64,000 nucleotides of DNA from Onchocerca lupi (GCA_028564675.1 JAOVVO010000317.1:1-64000); one strand, 5' to 3'; shown: positions 51,401 to 63,515, counted from the stretch's first letter. A program made the numbers and translations. Notes: generated by a model not told the origin, from the sequence alone.

Positions 51401-54400
51401 AATTAATGGACTCGGTCTAACGTTGGTTGATGGTAACCTGAATGGTGTTACAGGTGTATATGTAAAGTCTGTATCCGAAGAAGGTGTCGGAAAAAAAGGA
51501 GTTAGTTGATGTTCTAAAATTTTTTTGTTATAGTTTTTTCCTTCGAAAGTAAATGTGGTTTTATATCTCGATTTAGATTTTGATTTAGCTTGAAAAAGAT
51601 GTCAAAAATTCAGGGAGTGAATGTTGGTGATCGACTACTGAGTGTCAATAATGTATCACTTATTGGTAAGGATAGACATATAACTGTCGATCTAGTGAAA
51701 AAGTGTGGCAATCTTGTCCATCTAAAGATTTTCAGGTAGGTTTTTTTTTTCTTTGCGCAATCATGAAGTATGATTTCCCATCATGGTCGTGGCAACATGA
51801 GATAGCGTATCGTTTGTTTTAACCTTTTATTTGGACCATGTACTTGTCTGATTGCGGAACGACAGCTGTTCTCTACACTGTTTTCTGGGCAACAAGATTG
51901 ACCGGTAGATGCTTTTCGTCATTTTTTATTCTCGTTGTTTTAGAGGTTATAGATTATGAATAAATGCTAGTATTTAATGAGGTGATTACCTTTGTGTTAA
52001 CGGCAACAATAAATTCATAAAAATATGCCTTTGCTGAAAAAGTTGTTAATTCTTATTTTCCTATCATTTCAATAAAAATCCTGATTTCGACCTAATATTC
52101 CTTACTCTTTCCATTGTGTTAGAGCCCAGTATTATTTTTTCGCGGATTTGTACGAAAAAAAGTTGTACTAATTGATAGAAATCTTCGCATTCTCTGGTCG
52201 ATTAACTCTCTTCGCTAAGAAGACAGAACTATTTCACATAATTTTTAGTGAGATTCAATATTTTAAGATTAGAAGCGATAACATCTGCACTTGCTTCTGG
52301 CATTATTAAGGACAAAACAGTGGTTGAAGATCAGAAAGGATATAAAAATAATTCACTCTCTGTTAGTGAAGGTTAGTTTTTCTTAATGATTAAGTCAGGA
52401 TCTGAAAACAAATGTTTTTGATTCATAAACGATATTTGTATAATTTGTAGGACCGCGCTCAAGGACGCCACCACCACCAAGGAAGTATTCAAATATCCTG
52501 AAGAAGCGCACAAGAGCTGTTAGTGATTTTGGCGCTGTTGGTGATACTTTACCCGATCTGAATAGCGAAGATTTATTGTCAAATCTTAAAAGTGAATCGA
52601 AATTGAGGTAAGTTGCTCTCGTTTGTTTCACTGTTGTGATTAGCAAAAGAGATATTTAAGTAAGAGATCGAATATCTAGGTAGTAGCAATTGCTGCTTTA
52701 TTCTCAAAATAAAAAAGGCAGTTTTCAGAAACTGTCACTTATGAAGCGTTTTTGATCTCATGGCTAATATTCGTTCGCGTATTGAGTTGCATTAGTTTCG
52801 CTTTTTTCACTAGTGATTGTTATGCGGAATATTATGCCTTTTGCTATAGGTATTGAAGAAAAACATTCGTTTTCTGAAACATCCTTAACCAGTTCGATTT
52901 CTTCAGTCTGTTGAATAAATACAGTTAACATCTTTATCATAAACTATTCCTCTCACATTATGTTGAGAGAAATTTTTGAAAAATATTGTACGAACTGTCT
53001 AAGATGAGGTGCAGCAGTACCCGAAGCTTTTCTAATTGCAACATTATAAAAGAAGAATGCAGAGCCATTAATTTCTTTATCTTCTTTTTTTTAATTTGCT
53101 ATCACTGCTGATGCTTGTTATTATTTTCAGATATTTACGGCCGGAGATTTTATTGAACGAGGTCGAATATGGAGTGGGACACAACGTTCCGGTAGTATCC
53201 ATGTATAAGTTCGAAGGTGTTGATGATGAATTGGTGGAGCATTCTCCGAAACGATCTAGTACAGAACCATATTTTCCATTTAAGACAAATGAAAATGATT
53301 GGCTGAAAACGAGGAAGAGTAATGTTAACCAACAAAAAATTCCGTCTGCCGAGTGGAAATCGGTTCAAGATTATAGGTATTTGGAAGAATTCTTTTGTAT
53401 TTTACAAGAAATTATCGAGTAAAAGTCATTTTATATAGCTCTAGTATTTATAGAAAGAAGCCAAATCTTGATTGGGCTGATGACCTGGATGATATTGTGG
53501 AACCTTTGTCTTCCGATATTTCGTTGGTTACCCTGGAACGTAATGAATCTGGTAGCCTTGGTTTTCAAATTGCATCTAGCGCAGGTATTGTGTATATAAA
53601 GCAAATTACTGCAGAGCCTGCATTGACATGTCCTGATATTCAAGTGGGAGACAAGATTATATCGGTTCGTTTTAAATTCATCAGTTGAAGTTCTAGGTTT
53701 TCTCTTTGTATTACGTTTCTTTTCTTTTTTTTTTAGATATTTAGATATCATGTTTATGAAGATTTCCGAATTACAATTGCAAGGTAGATTGGAACGATTA
53801 GAATTATTATGTCGGACATTTTTATTGTATAAGATATATATCTTAAAGTATTTTTGCAGGTAAATCATGAGAGGGTACAAAATTTAACGCATCAGCAATT
53901 GGTGGATATATTAAGAAAGGGTGGTGATAAAGTGGTAATAGGCTTACAAAACTCGGACAAGGAAATAATTACTCATGATGAAAGCGAACAGACTGTACGA
54001 GTCGTTCTGGAGAAGTCTCATACGGGTTCGCTTGGTCTTAGTCTAGCGAAAAAAACTGGTTTTGATGGTACGTCATCCATTTTGACACTTGTTAGCCATA
54101 ATTTTTGATTTATTTTATACGTTATCAGTAGAGTTGTAAATTTTCTATTTTCGTTTTTGAACAGAGAAGATTTCTCAAATGTCCAATTTTAGAAATACTT
54201 TTATTTTTGTGAAAAATTTAATCATTTTGTGGATCATTTTAAAACTGTTTTAGAGATATTTTAAAACCATTTTAGAAGCCATTTTAAAACTCTTTCATCT
54301 TTAAAACAAAACTTGTGCTACTTAGTTGATTTAGTTTTATTCAGAAATTATCGTAGTGTCCTTTATTCACTGCTGCGAAAATTTTTGAGAGTTACAATCT

Positions 54401-54710
54401 TACCCTGCTGACTCGTGTATTTTCCTGCTGAAGGAGATGCGCTATGCCCGAGCCGAATCATATTTAGCCGTATTCTGTTCGTTAATTGGTTTCGTTTTAA
54501 TTTCTAACGTGAAATATTTTAGGAATTTACATCCGAATGATTAGCAGTGGTAGTGCTGCGGATATTGATGGAACACTGCATATTGGCGATAAAATTTGGA
54601 AAGTCAATGGGCAATCAGTGAGTAATTGTACACCAGGTGCCATCGTTGATTTATTGAAAGCTGCAAGTAACCCCGTAGAAATTATTGTAAAACGAGCCGT
54701 CGTTAAGTGA
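42750..54710 (+). CDS. KIND-FERM-PDZ scaffold (PTPN13/FRMPD2 type)
   Basis: Submembrane scaffold at the cell cortex or junctions. Thirty exons chain without a phase conflict and give 1400 residues. Boundaries include 42750-42920, 43164-43245, 43646-43778, 44141-44273, 45546-45776, 47841-48015, 48318-48468, 48586-48645, 48759-48939, 49359-49466, 49878-50038, 50119-50253, 50392-50536, 51313-51500, 51614-51735, 53454-53664, 53860-54067 and 54523-54710. KIND at about 1-170 (SLAEIIEVRGCGLNDDELLAL; last residues YILVMGDEAEDID). FERM at about 500-870: F1 VTVELLSGKHVEVSC, LRDGEHFFLDDHQRLEKFAP; F2 LHELYLQLRRDILD; F3 GIMTRGIVLFEE, AYFVRFAASQHRFM. PDZ1 (INGLGLTLVDG, GVNVGDRLLSVNNVSL), PDZ2 (GSLGFQIAS, QVGDKIISVNHERV), PDZ3 (GSLGLSLAK, HIGDKIWKVNGQSV). 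No phosphatase domain follows, so FRMPD2-like rather than PTPN13-like. Confidence 0.9.
45257..45490 (+). other. Coding-like insert around a 29-base T run
   Basis: It lies within an intron (44986-45545) of the KIND-FERM-PDZ gene. After a CTGCTAG acceptor, YPGVPPNFFLRTAEINMEHL is open. Then 29 T's (45372-45400) and ACAG are followed by a second open block, YEAASAELMKLECASDG. Neither block has a GT donor in the phase needed to join the next exon (45546), while direct splicing 44985 to 45546 is in phase. They may be alternative or decayed exons. Confidence 0.35.
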
Positions 54711-57700
54711 CTGGTTTATAATGTTAAATGATGTTTCCTATCAATGCATTATTATTAATTTTATAAACTTCAGTCTTCAAATAGTTATAGTGATGTTGCA
54801 AGTCAGGTTTTTCAATGGTGTTAATTGTTCTTTTATTTATACCTTTTCACTGAACTAATTTCATTTTATTCTCTTTCATGCCACTGTAAAGCTATCTGCG
54901 TAATTTGTAGACACAACATATCATACTGATGCTCTCACTATATGTGTAAAAATTTTTATGTGTCATGCATTCTTTCTTTTCTATTTATGCTGCATTATGG
55001 AACTCATAATATTTGCATGCCATGCCCACATTAATTTTTTTATGGAATTTATCGATACTTCAACAGCCATTATCTATGTGAAATTAATGCATTTCAGGAA
55101 AAGGGAGGAAAAAATTGGTTTGGTTATTTGCTTGTTGAGCTTAGCACAAACTCTCGTTTTCTTCAAATTCTCGATGAACTTTTGAATAGAAAATGTTGTT
55201 ATATTATATCAGACTTTTGACTGTTGAAATCTCTAATTTCTCATTTGAAATATAGGTTATCCAGAAGCGGTGCATTAAATCTTCCCATTGTTGAGCATCA
55301 TGTTTTCTTCACCGATTTTATTTCAAACAATGTCTGCGTTTCATCATACTGGTGTCATACTTTTACTAGCAAACCGTTCTGTGATTGCAAATATCAAGCT
55401 TGAAGTGTACTTTGTATAGCAGTGCAGGTATAATTGTATATTGGCAGTTCGAAAATGTATTTGCAACATTCCTTTATATAAATGGTGTGTAGCGTATATG
55501 AAAGCGAAATTCTTTTTATATCTTGTCTTCTGATTGATGGGACGAGGCCAATGACGAAATATCTGTGAACGCTTTTCATGCCTTACGTTTAACTTTCATG
55601 TTCTGCGAACAAGCAAAATACTTCTATGTTTTGCAAATTTTGATGATAATTTAAAGTGATATATATATTTTTTTCATATATATGTATTTGATTGCTCAGT
55701 TCCTTTTCTATATAAGTGAGCGTGTCACTTGACTCTTGAAACAAATGAAAAGTATTGGTATTTGCTTGCAAGTTATGCTGCGAATGTCTTTTTCAGTGTA
55801 TCTAATTTATATTATAATTTTATTGTAAATTAAATGAAAAAAAAAAATTATTCTAGGTGGGATTTATATATATGAAAGAATCTCAAGTTCAAGATAGGAG
55901 AGAGGGAGATGGGGATTGGTGAACCAAGTATACAGGTAGAGTTATGATGTGCTTGACATCATTTTCAATATTTTAGGATTGTTTGAGCTTTCACTTTTAC
56001 TAATTTCCCAGAGTTACTATTAATGTTATGAGACATATATAGGGATTTGTAACAACAAACTCTCCTTTGATAAGAGTTAAAATTATTTTACTTTCAGAAT
56101 TATGTTGAGCAAAATTCGATTAGCCAATATAATGTGATATGTTCTGCAGGGAGCTACTGTGGAAGTCGTGCTGCGAGAGTTTTTTTTGCAAAATCTTCGT
56201 ATTTTTAAGACGATATCTAATTGAACTGTTGACGCTGTTTGAGTAAAATTGTTTAAATTTTGGAATGGTCGAATGTTTTTCGCATGCTTTTTTTCCAATT
56301 TATAGTTGTAATAGTGTTTAACTGACAAAAGGTTGTTTCAGAAGCTAGTGGATTTGGTTCCCATTAGTTAACTGAGCTATGCTTCATTTACTGAATAGAT
56401 ATCTCCTCAGAATGTGTTAAGCAATCTATCTAAATAAATAAAAATGTAGATGTTCGTTATTCATTTCGGCACACAACATTTCAAGTTGTTCAGCGATTGG
56501 TTTGAAATTTCGATACAACGCTGCATTCAAATAGGCGCGTGCTTTTATATATATAAGGTGTATGTTTAAGAACTTTCGGAGATTTAAGATTTTGAACAAA
56601 CGAACATTCACATTTTCATTTCCGGGTCCAGCTAGTTATAACAAAATTAGAGATGCCTATGGGAGTACAAAAATTCTTTGTGTCGTACTCGTTGCATTTC
56701 AGATGTTCTCTGGCGTTTATTTGCGAATATATCCTCATTTTTACTTTTTTACACCTCTTCGTTTATTATCATTTTGTCGGTGCTTCGGTGTCATTTGTTT
56801 GAATAAGAAATATCAGTGGTGATATTCTCGGACTTTTTACTACTCATCTTTGCTGTATGAACGTAGACAATGAACACAGTTTCCTGTCTTTGAAATCTTA
56901 CTCGTTGTTAATAAGGGCTATAATCCAAGAAATCTTGCATTTCCTGTTCTTGTCCAAAGGATAGAAGTGATGATTGATGGGGATATTTCTTCATCTTCCT
57001 GTCTGAAAATTAACGTCATTCTTCATTCTGTGATGCAAATAATCATAATTCCCGTCTCAAGTGTTCAAATTAGATTCTTGTTTTATTTTTCTTTGCCTGT
57101 TAATATATTTATTTCTATATATTGTAAAGTTGCATGCGTTCTGTTGATAACTACATGTACACTATTAATAAGCACTTAGTAATTCACCAGATATTCTTTT
57201 ATTAGGTAGGTTAGCTGTAATAAAATTGAACATATTCAAATAGCTATTTTTAAAGGGAGAAGTAGGCATGGATGACAATAACCAACACCATCACGGTTGT
57301 CATTTAATCCATAGATAGTGAATGAGAAATTAATTAGAGGAATGCGATCAGATAAATGTATAACAATATCGGATGAGTCATCAACCGTAATAGTCGAGAG
57401 GCAGTTCCATCACAGTAGAATTTTGCAAGTGACTTCTATCATCTATTTCGCATAATTTCCAAATGCAAGTTCCATGAAGTTTAAAATTTACTTGATTTCA
57501 CAATATTTGACTACTCACTACTTCAAAATAAGTCGAAGATGGGAATTTCTGCTTTACGATCTAATGATCTAAGTGATAATTGGTCCAATCACTATTCGAA
57601 AATCGGAAAGCGCATTTCTCAGTTTTCATATCGAAACAATTCCATGTCAATTTTAACTCAAAAGATTTTTTCATCACGTGAAATTAGTTTTTCCACTGAG

Positions 57701-58601
57701 AGTCATTTTTAAAATCATTTATCAGTTTCACTTAAGGTCAATGTTTTACTTTATTTAGGCACTTGGTGGTTTTTTTTCTTAGATGCATTTTCTGCTACTG
57801 GGGAATGTATCATAAGGTCCTTCAGTTTTTGGATGACACTGTTCTCATGATGTGGATATTATATACATATTTATCATCTTCATTCCATGTTTAAGATTCT
57901 CCTTGGCTTTTTCACTGGATTAATCAGAAAGGTATTTATATATGTTAAACTTTAAATATGTGCTTTATGCAGTGAGCAACTAAGGCAGGACGACGTAAAA
58001 AGCATACATTTGCACTGGTGAAGAATAAAATTTAAAAATGGCTGCCAAACTAAAGGCTAAAGAAGCTGAAAGTAAGAATCGAAAAGGATATATATGCAGC
58101 ATTATAAATTTTGCGGAAATCAAGCACACATCAGTTCAATAATGAGGAATTGTCTAAAAACTATTCAGAACCCGTTATGACAGTCGCGTAACCGTTACTG
58201 ACATGTTTAAGTTATTTCAAAACATCTCCATTTATTGAATGTAGAACAATAATTTCTGTGAACAAGTGTTTTAAAAAGAAAATCTAGAAAGTCATTCTTA
58301 AATTCATATACATTCAAAATCTAGTATAAAGATGAGAGCCTATTTGATGAATGATATCCATGAGATGATATGAATTGAAAGATGTCAATGAGCTGCTGTA
58401 GATGACTTTATAAGTATGTCGTTTTTACCGAACTGAAAAACTCATGAAATAAGTTGAAATCCAGATTTCTATTTCAAAAAATTATAGAAGCAAAAGTTTT
58501 TATATCAAATTATATGATATTTCACTACCGGCAGTGTGTCTAAATCAGAATGCATGTTCAAAAATAGTTGAAGGAAACAATTTTAGAAAATGATCATTTA
58601 C
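54711..58601. other. Long gap, probably holding the ACK gene 3' end
   Basis: It is very AT-rich with no convincing exon on either strand. The ACK-like gene on the minus strand has an open donor at 58602/58601, so its last exon or exons should lie here or its 3' part is lost. A plus-strand ATGGCTGCCAAACTAAAGG at 58038 opens a short frame that is not supported as a gene. Confidence 0.45.
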
Positions 58602-61600
58602 CTGTAACAAACCAAAGGCCGTTCCATCAACTCCAACATGACAGGTATGATGAACATCACCTTGAGGCTCACTTATCAATAACTTCTTCCGGCTAATTTT
58701 GTTTTGTACCTTTTGTTTTTCATGGGAAAAGGTTTTTGGATGTGAAAAGGAAACTGATGACAAATACTTATCGCACTTATTATTTGGCAATTCGATGTCC
58801 AGTTTTGCGACAGTTTCTTCGGGTCTAAATAAACCTGTTCGACCATTTCGCATGCATCCACGCCAGAAGTAACCATCTGGATAAGTCGAAGGACTGAAAT
58901 TCCAATCTAAATCACCAAAATTTTATCTAGAATGAAATAGGAATTAAAATCATAACTGGAGTGAGAATACGCTCTAGATCCCTTAGATATCTGTTGAAAA
59001 ATGCTATCGCACAATAAATACAGAAAGAAATCACTGTTCAACTAAAAATGCAAACTAAACTCTAACCATTTATCAAGCACTATTATGGTTTCATTTTTTG
59101 CATACTGGAGATGGTCAATGATTCCATCACAGCAAGACGTTACAGTGACCAAACACTGTGGCATGATTTCTGGAAGCTGCCGAACAATGTCCGTAAAAGA
59201 GGGACGCTCTTCCGGCTTGTGAGCCCAGCACTGCATCATGAGATCATAGAATTCAATCGGACATGCATCTGGGCATTCTAATCTTTGTAGATTTGGGTAG
59301 TCTATTGCTGCCAATATCTAAAAAAGCAATACTGAAAAAAAAACTATGGAAGAGAAACCAAAAAATTGTAAACAAGAATCAACTTACTGTAAACGAAATA
59401 TTCCAATAAACTGCATATTATGGTAGGAGAATTTGATGCTAATGAAAGATAGAAGAAAAGTAACCTGCGCACCGTTAAAACCAGCCCATGGCATTTGACC
59501 GAAAGAAAATATTTCAAATAATGTCACCCCATATGACCAAACATCGCTGGCAGATGTAAATTTCAGGAAATTAATAGCTTCAGGAGCACACCAAGCGATT
59601 GGTAGTTTTACTGTTTCTGAAAACTCGCTTCGATAATAATCTTCGCCCATGCCCAACGAACGGCTTAACCCAAAGTCCGAAATTTTCACCTGTAATCAGT
59701 TATGGGATTTGACATTTTCTCAAAAAATGTGCCAATATGTTTTACAACTGTCTCTCTCACTCGTCCTAGATCATCTTATGTTTCACTTTCTGGAAGACAG
59801 AGATAATAACAGAGGTACCTTTCACAGTCTATATACGTTGCGATGAAAAAAAAAAAAAAAGTTTATTTACCCTTTCAGCAGAAAAAACAAGAACATTGCG
59901 TGCCGCAAGATCGCGATGAATAAGTCTCTGATCTGACAGATATTTCATGCCCTGGGCAATCTGCATCGAAAATTTACAGAATGTATCTACAAAGAATGCA
60001 GCACGTAGAGAAGATTTTTGAAGACACTCCAGTAATGATCCACAAGGTGCCAATTCGGATACCTGCACAAATGCAACTGAAGTAATTGAAAAAGGTGCCA
60101 ATATACTACACTTCGAAACTGAACAACAAAGGAATGAAAAAAATAGTAGAAAAAGTACTGACAGTCTCTCTTTTCAATGATAAATATATTTATTGTGCTC
60201 AGTTACAGGTCTAATTACCCAAGTTTGAGGTAATTGAATGTTTCAGCCCAGAGTTTCGGCTGCCGTTGCTTGAAGTGAAATTTTAGGAAGGCCTGTATCA
60301 GCGCGATAACAAACAGTGAAATATAAGTGATACAATGATGGGAGCTATAGGTGATAAAATTTGATGATTTTGAGTTTGTGATAGAATTTGGTATACATTT
60401 TTTTTTTTTTGAAAATGTTTACGACCAAACCACGTTGAAAGCACGACATCTCGTCCGATCTGTCAAGTTAAGCAACGTTGGGCCTGGTTAGTACTTGGAT
60501 CGGAGACGGCCTGGGAATCCCAGGTGTTGTAGACATATTTTGTTTTTTTTGAAAACTTCTGAAGTAGAAATCTAATTATTTTTGCAAACAGATGCATTTC
60601 TCTAACCAAAAACTCACCAGCATAACTGCTTTAGTGTCCAGTACTACGCCATAAAGTCTAACAACACATTCATGGCGCATTTTATGCAACACTGCGACCT
60701 CTTGCAAAAAATTACGAGGATTGGCAAATAGCTTCTCAGGCAAAATGCATTTTACAGCTACCTGCAACAGAGATTTGGGTTATTAAGTTTTATATATTAA
60801 AGTAGATTTTATCACTGTTAGAAACATTTAAACTTCATGACCGAAAAAGAGTGAACCAACAGAGTTCCGGTAATGGGTTTCCTTAAATGGTTCATGAATA
60901 GTCGTGTTGCGAAATCTAAACCGAACATCACATGCTTTACTGAATAATCGACTTAATGATTCTCGTGACTTAAATTTTGAGAACAAGTTTTTAAAACAGT
61001 GCACAAGAAATACCTGTATCTGCTCAGTGTTATTTGAATTATTCCAAGCGGCTTGATAAACGGATCCGAACTCGCCTTTTCCCAACTGCTTGGATATGGT
61101 TATATTTTCCAAAAGTATCACATGTTGCTCCTGATAACTCGATGAATGTTGTGCTTTTTTTTTCAGATTCCCTGTGAAAAATATTCAATTCAGACATTTC
61201 TTGTTTTATTGAGACGCATTAAAAAACAAAAATGACCTGAGATTCCGAGCTTATGATTGCAGCAAGAGTACAATTTCGAGTAGTAATACTACTGAGGCAG
61301 TATAGTAACTGCTCAACTAATAGGAACTGATCAGTAATTAATGAGCACAAAGTGAATGAGACATGTGAATAAAATTGATGCCTTTGCCAAGGATTTTTCG
61401 TCGTAGCTTCCCCATAATCGAAGACTTGGAAAATCTCCGGTTGTAAGCCATTTTCAAACGTTTCTGCTCTGGTCTGCTCATACCAATTTTGTTCAAGTCA
61501 TTCTCATCCACAAAGTTCATATCGGCTGCATTACGCAACCTCAGGACTGTTCGCATAGAATGCTCATAACTGAAATAACTTCACCCAGATTATCTAAACC

Positions 61601-62192
61601 ACATTTAAGCAAATTCTTTATAAAAGGCCTTCGTTCTACATTTCACACCAATTTTATCCTTCCCAACAATGCACTAGATCCAGGATTTCTCATTAAATGT
61701 TTCCATTTAATTTCATTTCTACTCATCACCTAGCATATGAACAATCTTTTTTTTGAAATCATATACAGTTTTTAGTAATCCTTGAATATCATTCATCTAA
61801 TCCTTTCGAAAGTTTACGATTGATCAATATAGCAATGAATTTAATTCGATTCAACTTAATTTCTTGACTTAATTTTGTTCAATGTCAGTTATTTTAATCT
61901 GGTCTATTTTAATTGGTATAAAAGAAATAGGAACGATTTTTACCGACAAATTTTTTCATATGGTGTCGTCATTCATGAAATTTGTCACTTGCAACTAATA
62001 AAATTAAAAACAAATGCAAGGAAAAATGTACCATAGCAAATCGGCTTCACATAATAATTCCGAAATGGTACATTGTTCCGCTTCCATCATCTTCAGCACT
62101 TTTGTTGGATTCTCAACTGTAAAGCAATTCCTGAATGATCCAGGATCTCCACTAGATAACTGATAGTATATCATTTCCAGAGATACTATCAA
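58602..62192 (-). CDS. ACK-family tyrosine kinase (SAM-kinase-SH3-CRIB), 3' part missing
   Basis: ACK/TNK2 kinases bind GTP-Cdc42, clathrin and endocytic cargo; C. elegans has ARK-1 and SID-3. Exons: 62032-62192, 61382-61569, 61014-61171, 60618-60761, 59871-60062, 59465-59689, 59067-59317, 58602-58893, at least 537 residues. SAM at about 40-95 (ISELLCEADLL, NDLNKIGMSRPEQKRLKMAY). Kinase from about 133: LGKGEFGSVYQAAW, VAVKCILPEK, IHRDLAARNVLV, ISDFGLSRSLGMGEDYY, PIAWCAPEAINFLKF, SYGVTLFEIFSFGQMPW, MMQCWAHKPEERPSF; all catalytic residues are present. SH3 (IIVLDK, YFWRGCMRNGRTGLFRPE), then CRIB (ISEPQGDVHHTCHVG) just after it, the ACK order. The junction after 61382 seems to use a GC donor. The last donor at 58601 leads to exons not found, so the Pro-rich tail and UBA domain are unseen. 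The intron 60063-60617 carries SL1-like and 5S genes on the other strand. Confidence 0.92.
60208..60310 (+). ncRNA. SL1 spliced-leader RNA gene, variant copy
   Basis: SL RNA donates its 22-base leader to mRNA 5' ends by trans-splicing. Bases 60208-60229 match nematode SL1 at 21 of 22 positions; the fourth base is C instead of T (GGTCTAATTACCC then AAGTTTGAG). The leader is followed directly by the donor GTAATTG and by a body with the CAGCCCAGAG...TTTCGGCTG stem and an Sm-like site in GAAATTTTAGG at about 60277-60287, which is the expected layout of a filarial SL RNA. The 3' end is estimated from family length (about 100 bases). It lies 107 bases upstream of a 5S gene on the same strand, inside a kinase intron on the other strand. 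Whether it is expressed or a dispersed pseudogene cannot be told. Confidence 0.88.
60417..60535 (+). rRNA. 5S ribosomal RNA gene
   Basis: The 119-base match to nematode 5S rRNA runs GTTTACGACC at the 5' end through CACGTTGAAAGCACG, TCCGATCTGTCAAGTTAAGC, the internal control region GTTAGTACTTGGATCGGAGA and CGGCCTGGGAATCCCAGG, to GTTGTAGAC. The first and last nine bases pair (helix I) with G-U pairs allowed. A T run follows at 60541-60549 as a Pol III terminator. Conserved positions look intact, so the copy could be functional. It is a single orphan copy rather than part of a visible array. Confidence 0.95.
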
Positions 62193-62460
62193 TTAACAAA
62201 CAAAAGGAGGTTTTTTGGTAGTAAGGTATCACATTCAAACCATAAGACGAAACGCACCTTTCTCTTAAATTTGCATAATGTCAAGTTTATGAGTAACGTA
62301 TTGAAGAAGGAATTTAAGTTTTGCGTGACAGCGAGACTTTACGGACTATAGACTATAAAGGTGATCTTGATGCTTCTATGTTCGCACAAAAAACAGTTAA
62401 ATACAGTTAAACTAAGTGAGAAAGTACTGAAAATAAAAAGGTTAAAAAAAGTTTTAGCAA
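62193..62460. other. Gap between ACK gene and lipA fragment
   Basis: No exon recognised; AT-rich. It is the likely promoter side of the ACK-like gene. Confidence 0.5.
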
Positions 62461-62487
62461 GAAAAGAAGCAGAATTAGCCATTTCAG

Positions 62488-62675
62488 ATGCATAGTAAGA
62501 CTCAGGACAAAAGCTCCAGCGATGAAATATTCAATGAAATCATAAACACTGTTAAGCTCCGCAACTTACATACAGTATGCAAGAAAGCTGCCTGCCCAAA
62601 TTTTGATGAATGCTGGAATAAACATTCGAAGTTTCCTGGTGCTTGCAATAACTACTGTATCTATAATAACACTTG
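62488..62675 (+). pseudogene. lipA: Decayed bacterial (Wolbachia-type) lipA fragment
   Basis: Lipoyl synthase inserts sulphur into protein-bound octanoate using radical SAM chemistry. This piece covers only its N-terminal 50-55 residues. It begins MHSK as in Rickettsiales LipA. A second frame then carries LRTKAP, the usual WLR-K-AP block. The first frame resumes with DEIFNEIINTVK and LHTVCKKAACPNFDECWNK, the LipA motif of the auxiliary-cluster cysteines (usual form TVCEEAxCPNxxECW). Two shifts and a following stop show it is broken, and the radical SAM CxxxCxxC motif is not present. It lacks introns and begins with a bacterial-type N-terminus without a mitochondrial presequence. It is best read as an old nuclear insertion of Wolbachia DNA. 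A decayed copy of the worm's own LIAS is less likely given the MHSK start. Confidence 0.72.
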
Positions 62676-63515
62676 ACACTGAGGAAAATAAACATACTCT
62701 AATTCTTCCTTGAACAGTATTTTAAGCTTTACTGGTTTAGCTGTAATTCAGGGCGTTAAGTTATTGGCTACTTATTTTTAGCTTTTGAGACTGCTGTTAA
62801 AAAGCGGAGTACTGTTCATGTTTCTCGTAAATAATTCTTTAGGCTCTAGATACATAGTAGGAATGTAGTATTCATTAGGACTGAAGGTCTTGAAAGCAAC
62901 AGCTGAGGTCAAAGAAGCAAAAAATGAATAATAAATCAAATAAGATTGCTAAATTGATCAGTTGAATAAGTTTCGTTAACTCGATCCGTCTCCATCTCAG
63001 CAGTTTCACGCGCTTTTGAATTCTCTTTTTTCAATGTTCTTTACAACTTTCCCTCACAGTACTTGTTTGCTATCGGTCTCGAGGTCGTATTTAGCCTTAA
63101 ATGACGTTTACCACTCTTTTTAAGCTAGGATTATTCGTCATCAGTGGAATGAATAAGTTGATGGCTGACTTTAGGTTTTTCAAAATCTTCAAATCTGCTG
63201 ACCTCAGTTTCCAAATCGCTGAATTTTCTATAGGAAAATATCTTCCCTTCCATAAATTCTAAAACTTCCAAACCTCAAATTCCGACAGTTCGAAATGAAC
63301 GATTAGGAATTAAACAACCAATAACAAAAGAGGTGTGCAACGCATCTCATACAGGACATTCAAACGGGTTAATGTTTATGGCCACAAGGACGACGATTTG
63401 ATCTTTCAGGCGATCATTCCGGTTAGGTTTCGGTAGATTATTTTCAAGTTGTACTTTTTGGATTTACTGCCAGGTTATATCTATGTTTTCAGGCATTGGA
63501 AATGTTGTTAAAAAG
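62676..63515. other. Gap upstream of tafazzin
   Basis: No gene recognised. Possible further decayed bacterial sequence after the lipA fragment was looked for and not established. A TTTTCAG acceptor ends at 63492, 23 bases before the tafazzin ATG, consistent with trans-splicing. Confidence 0.5.

Noticed and set aside
53431..53880. 149-codon minus-strand frame
   Set aside because: It is a shadow of the PDZ2 exon and flanking intron on the plus strand, with no domain signal.
58038..58140. Plus-strand start MAAKLKAKEAESKN
   Set aside because: The frame stops within about 35 codons, no continuing exon was found, and a lone lysine-rich start in AT-rich DNA is weak evidence.
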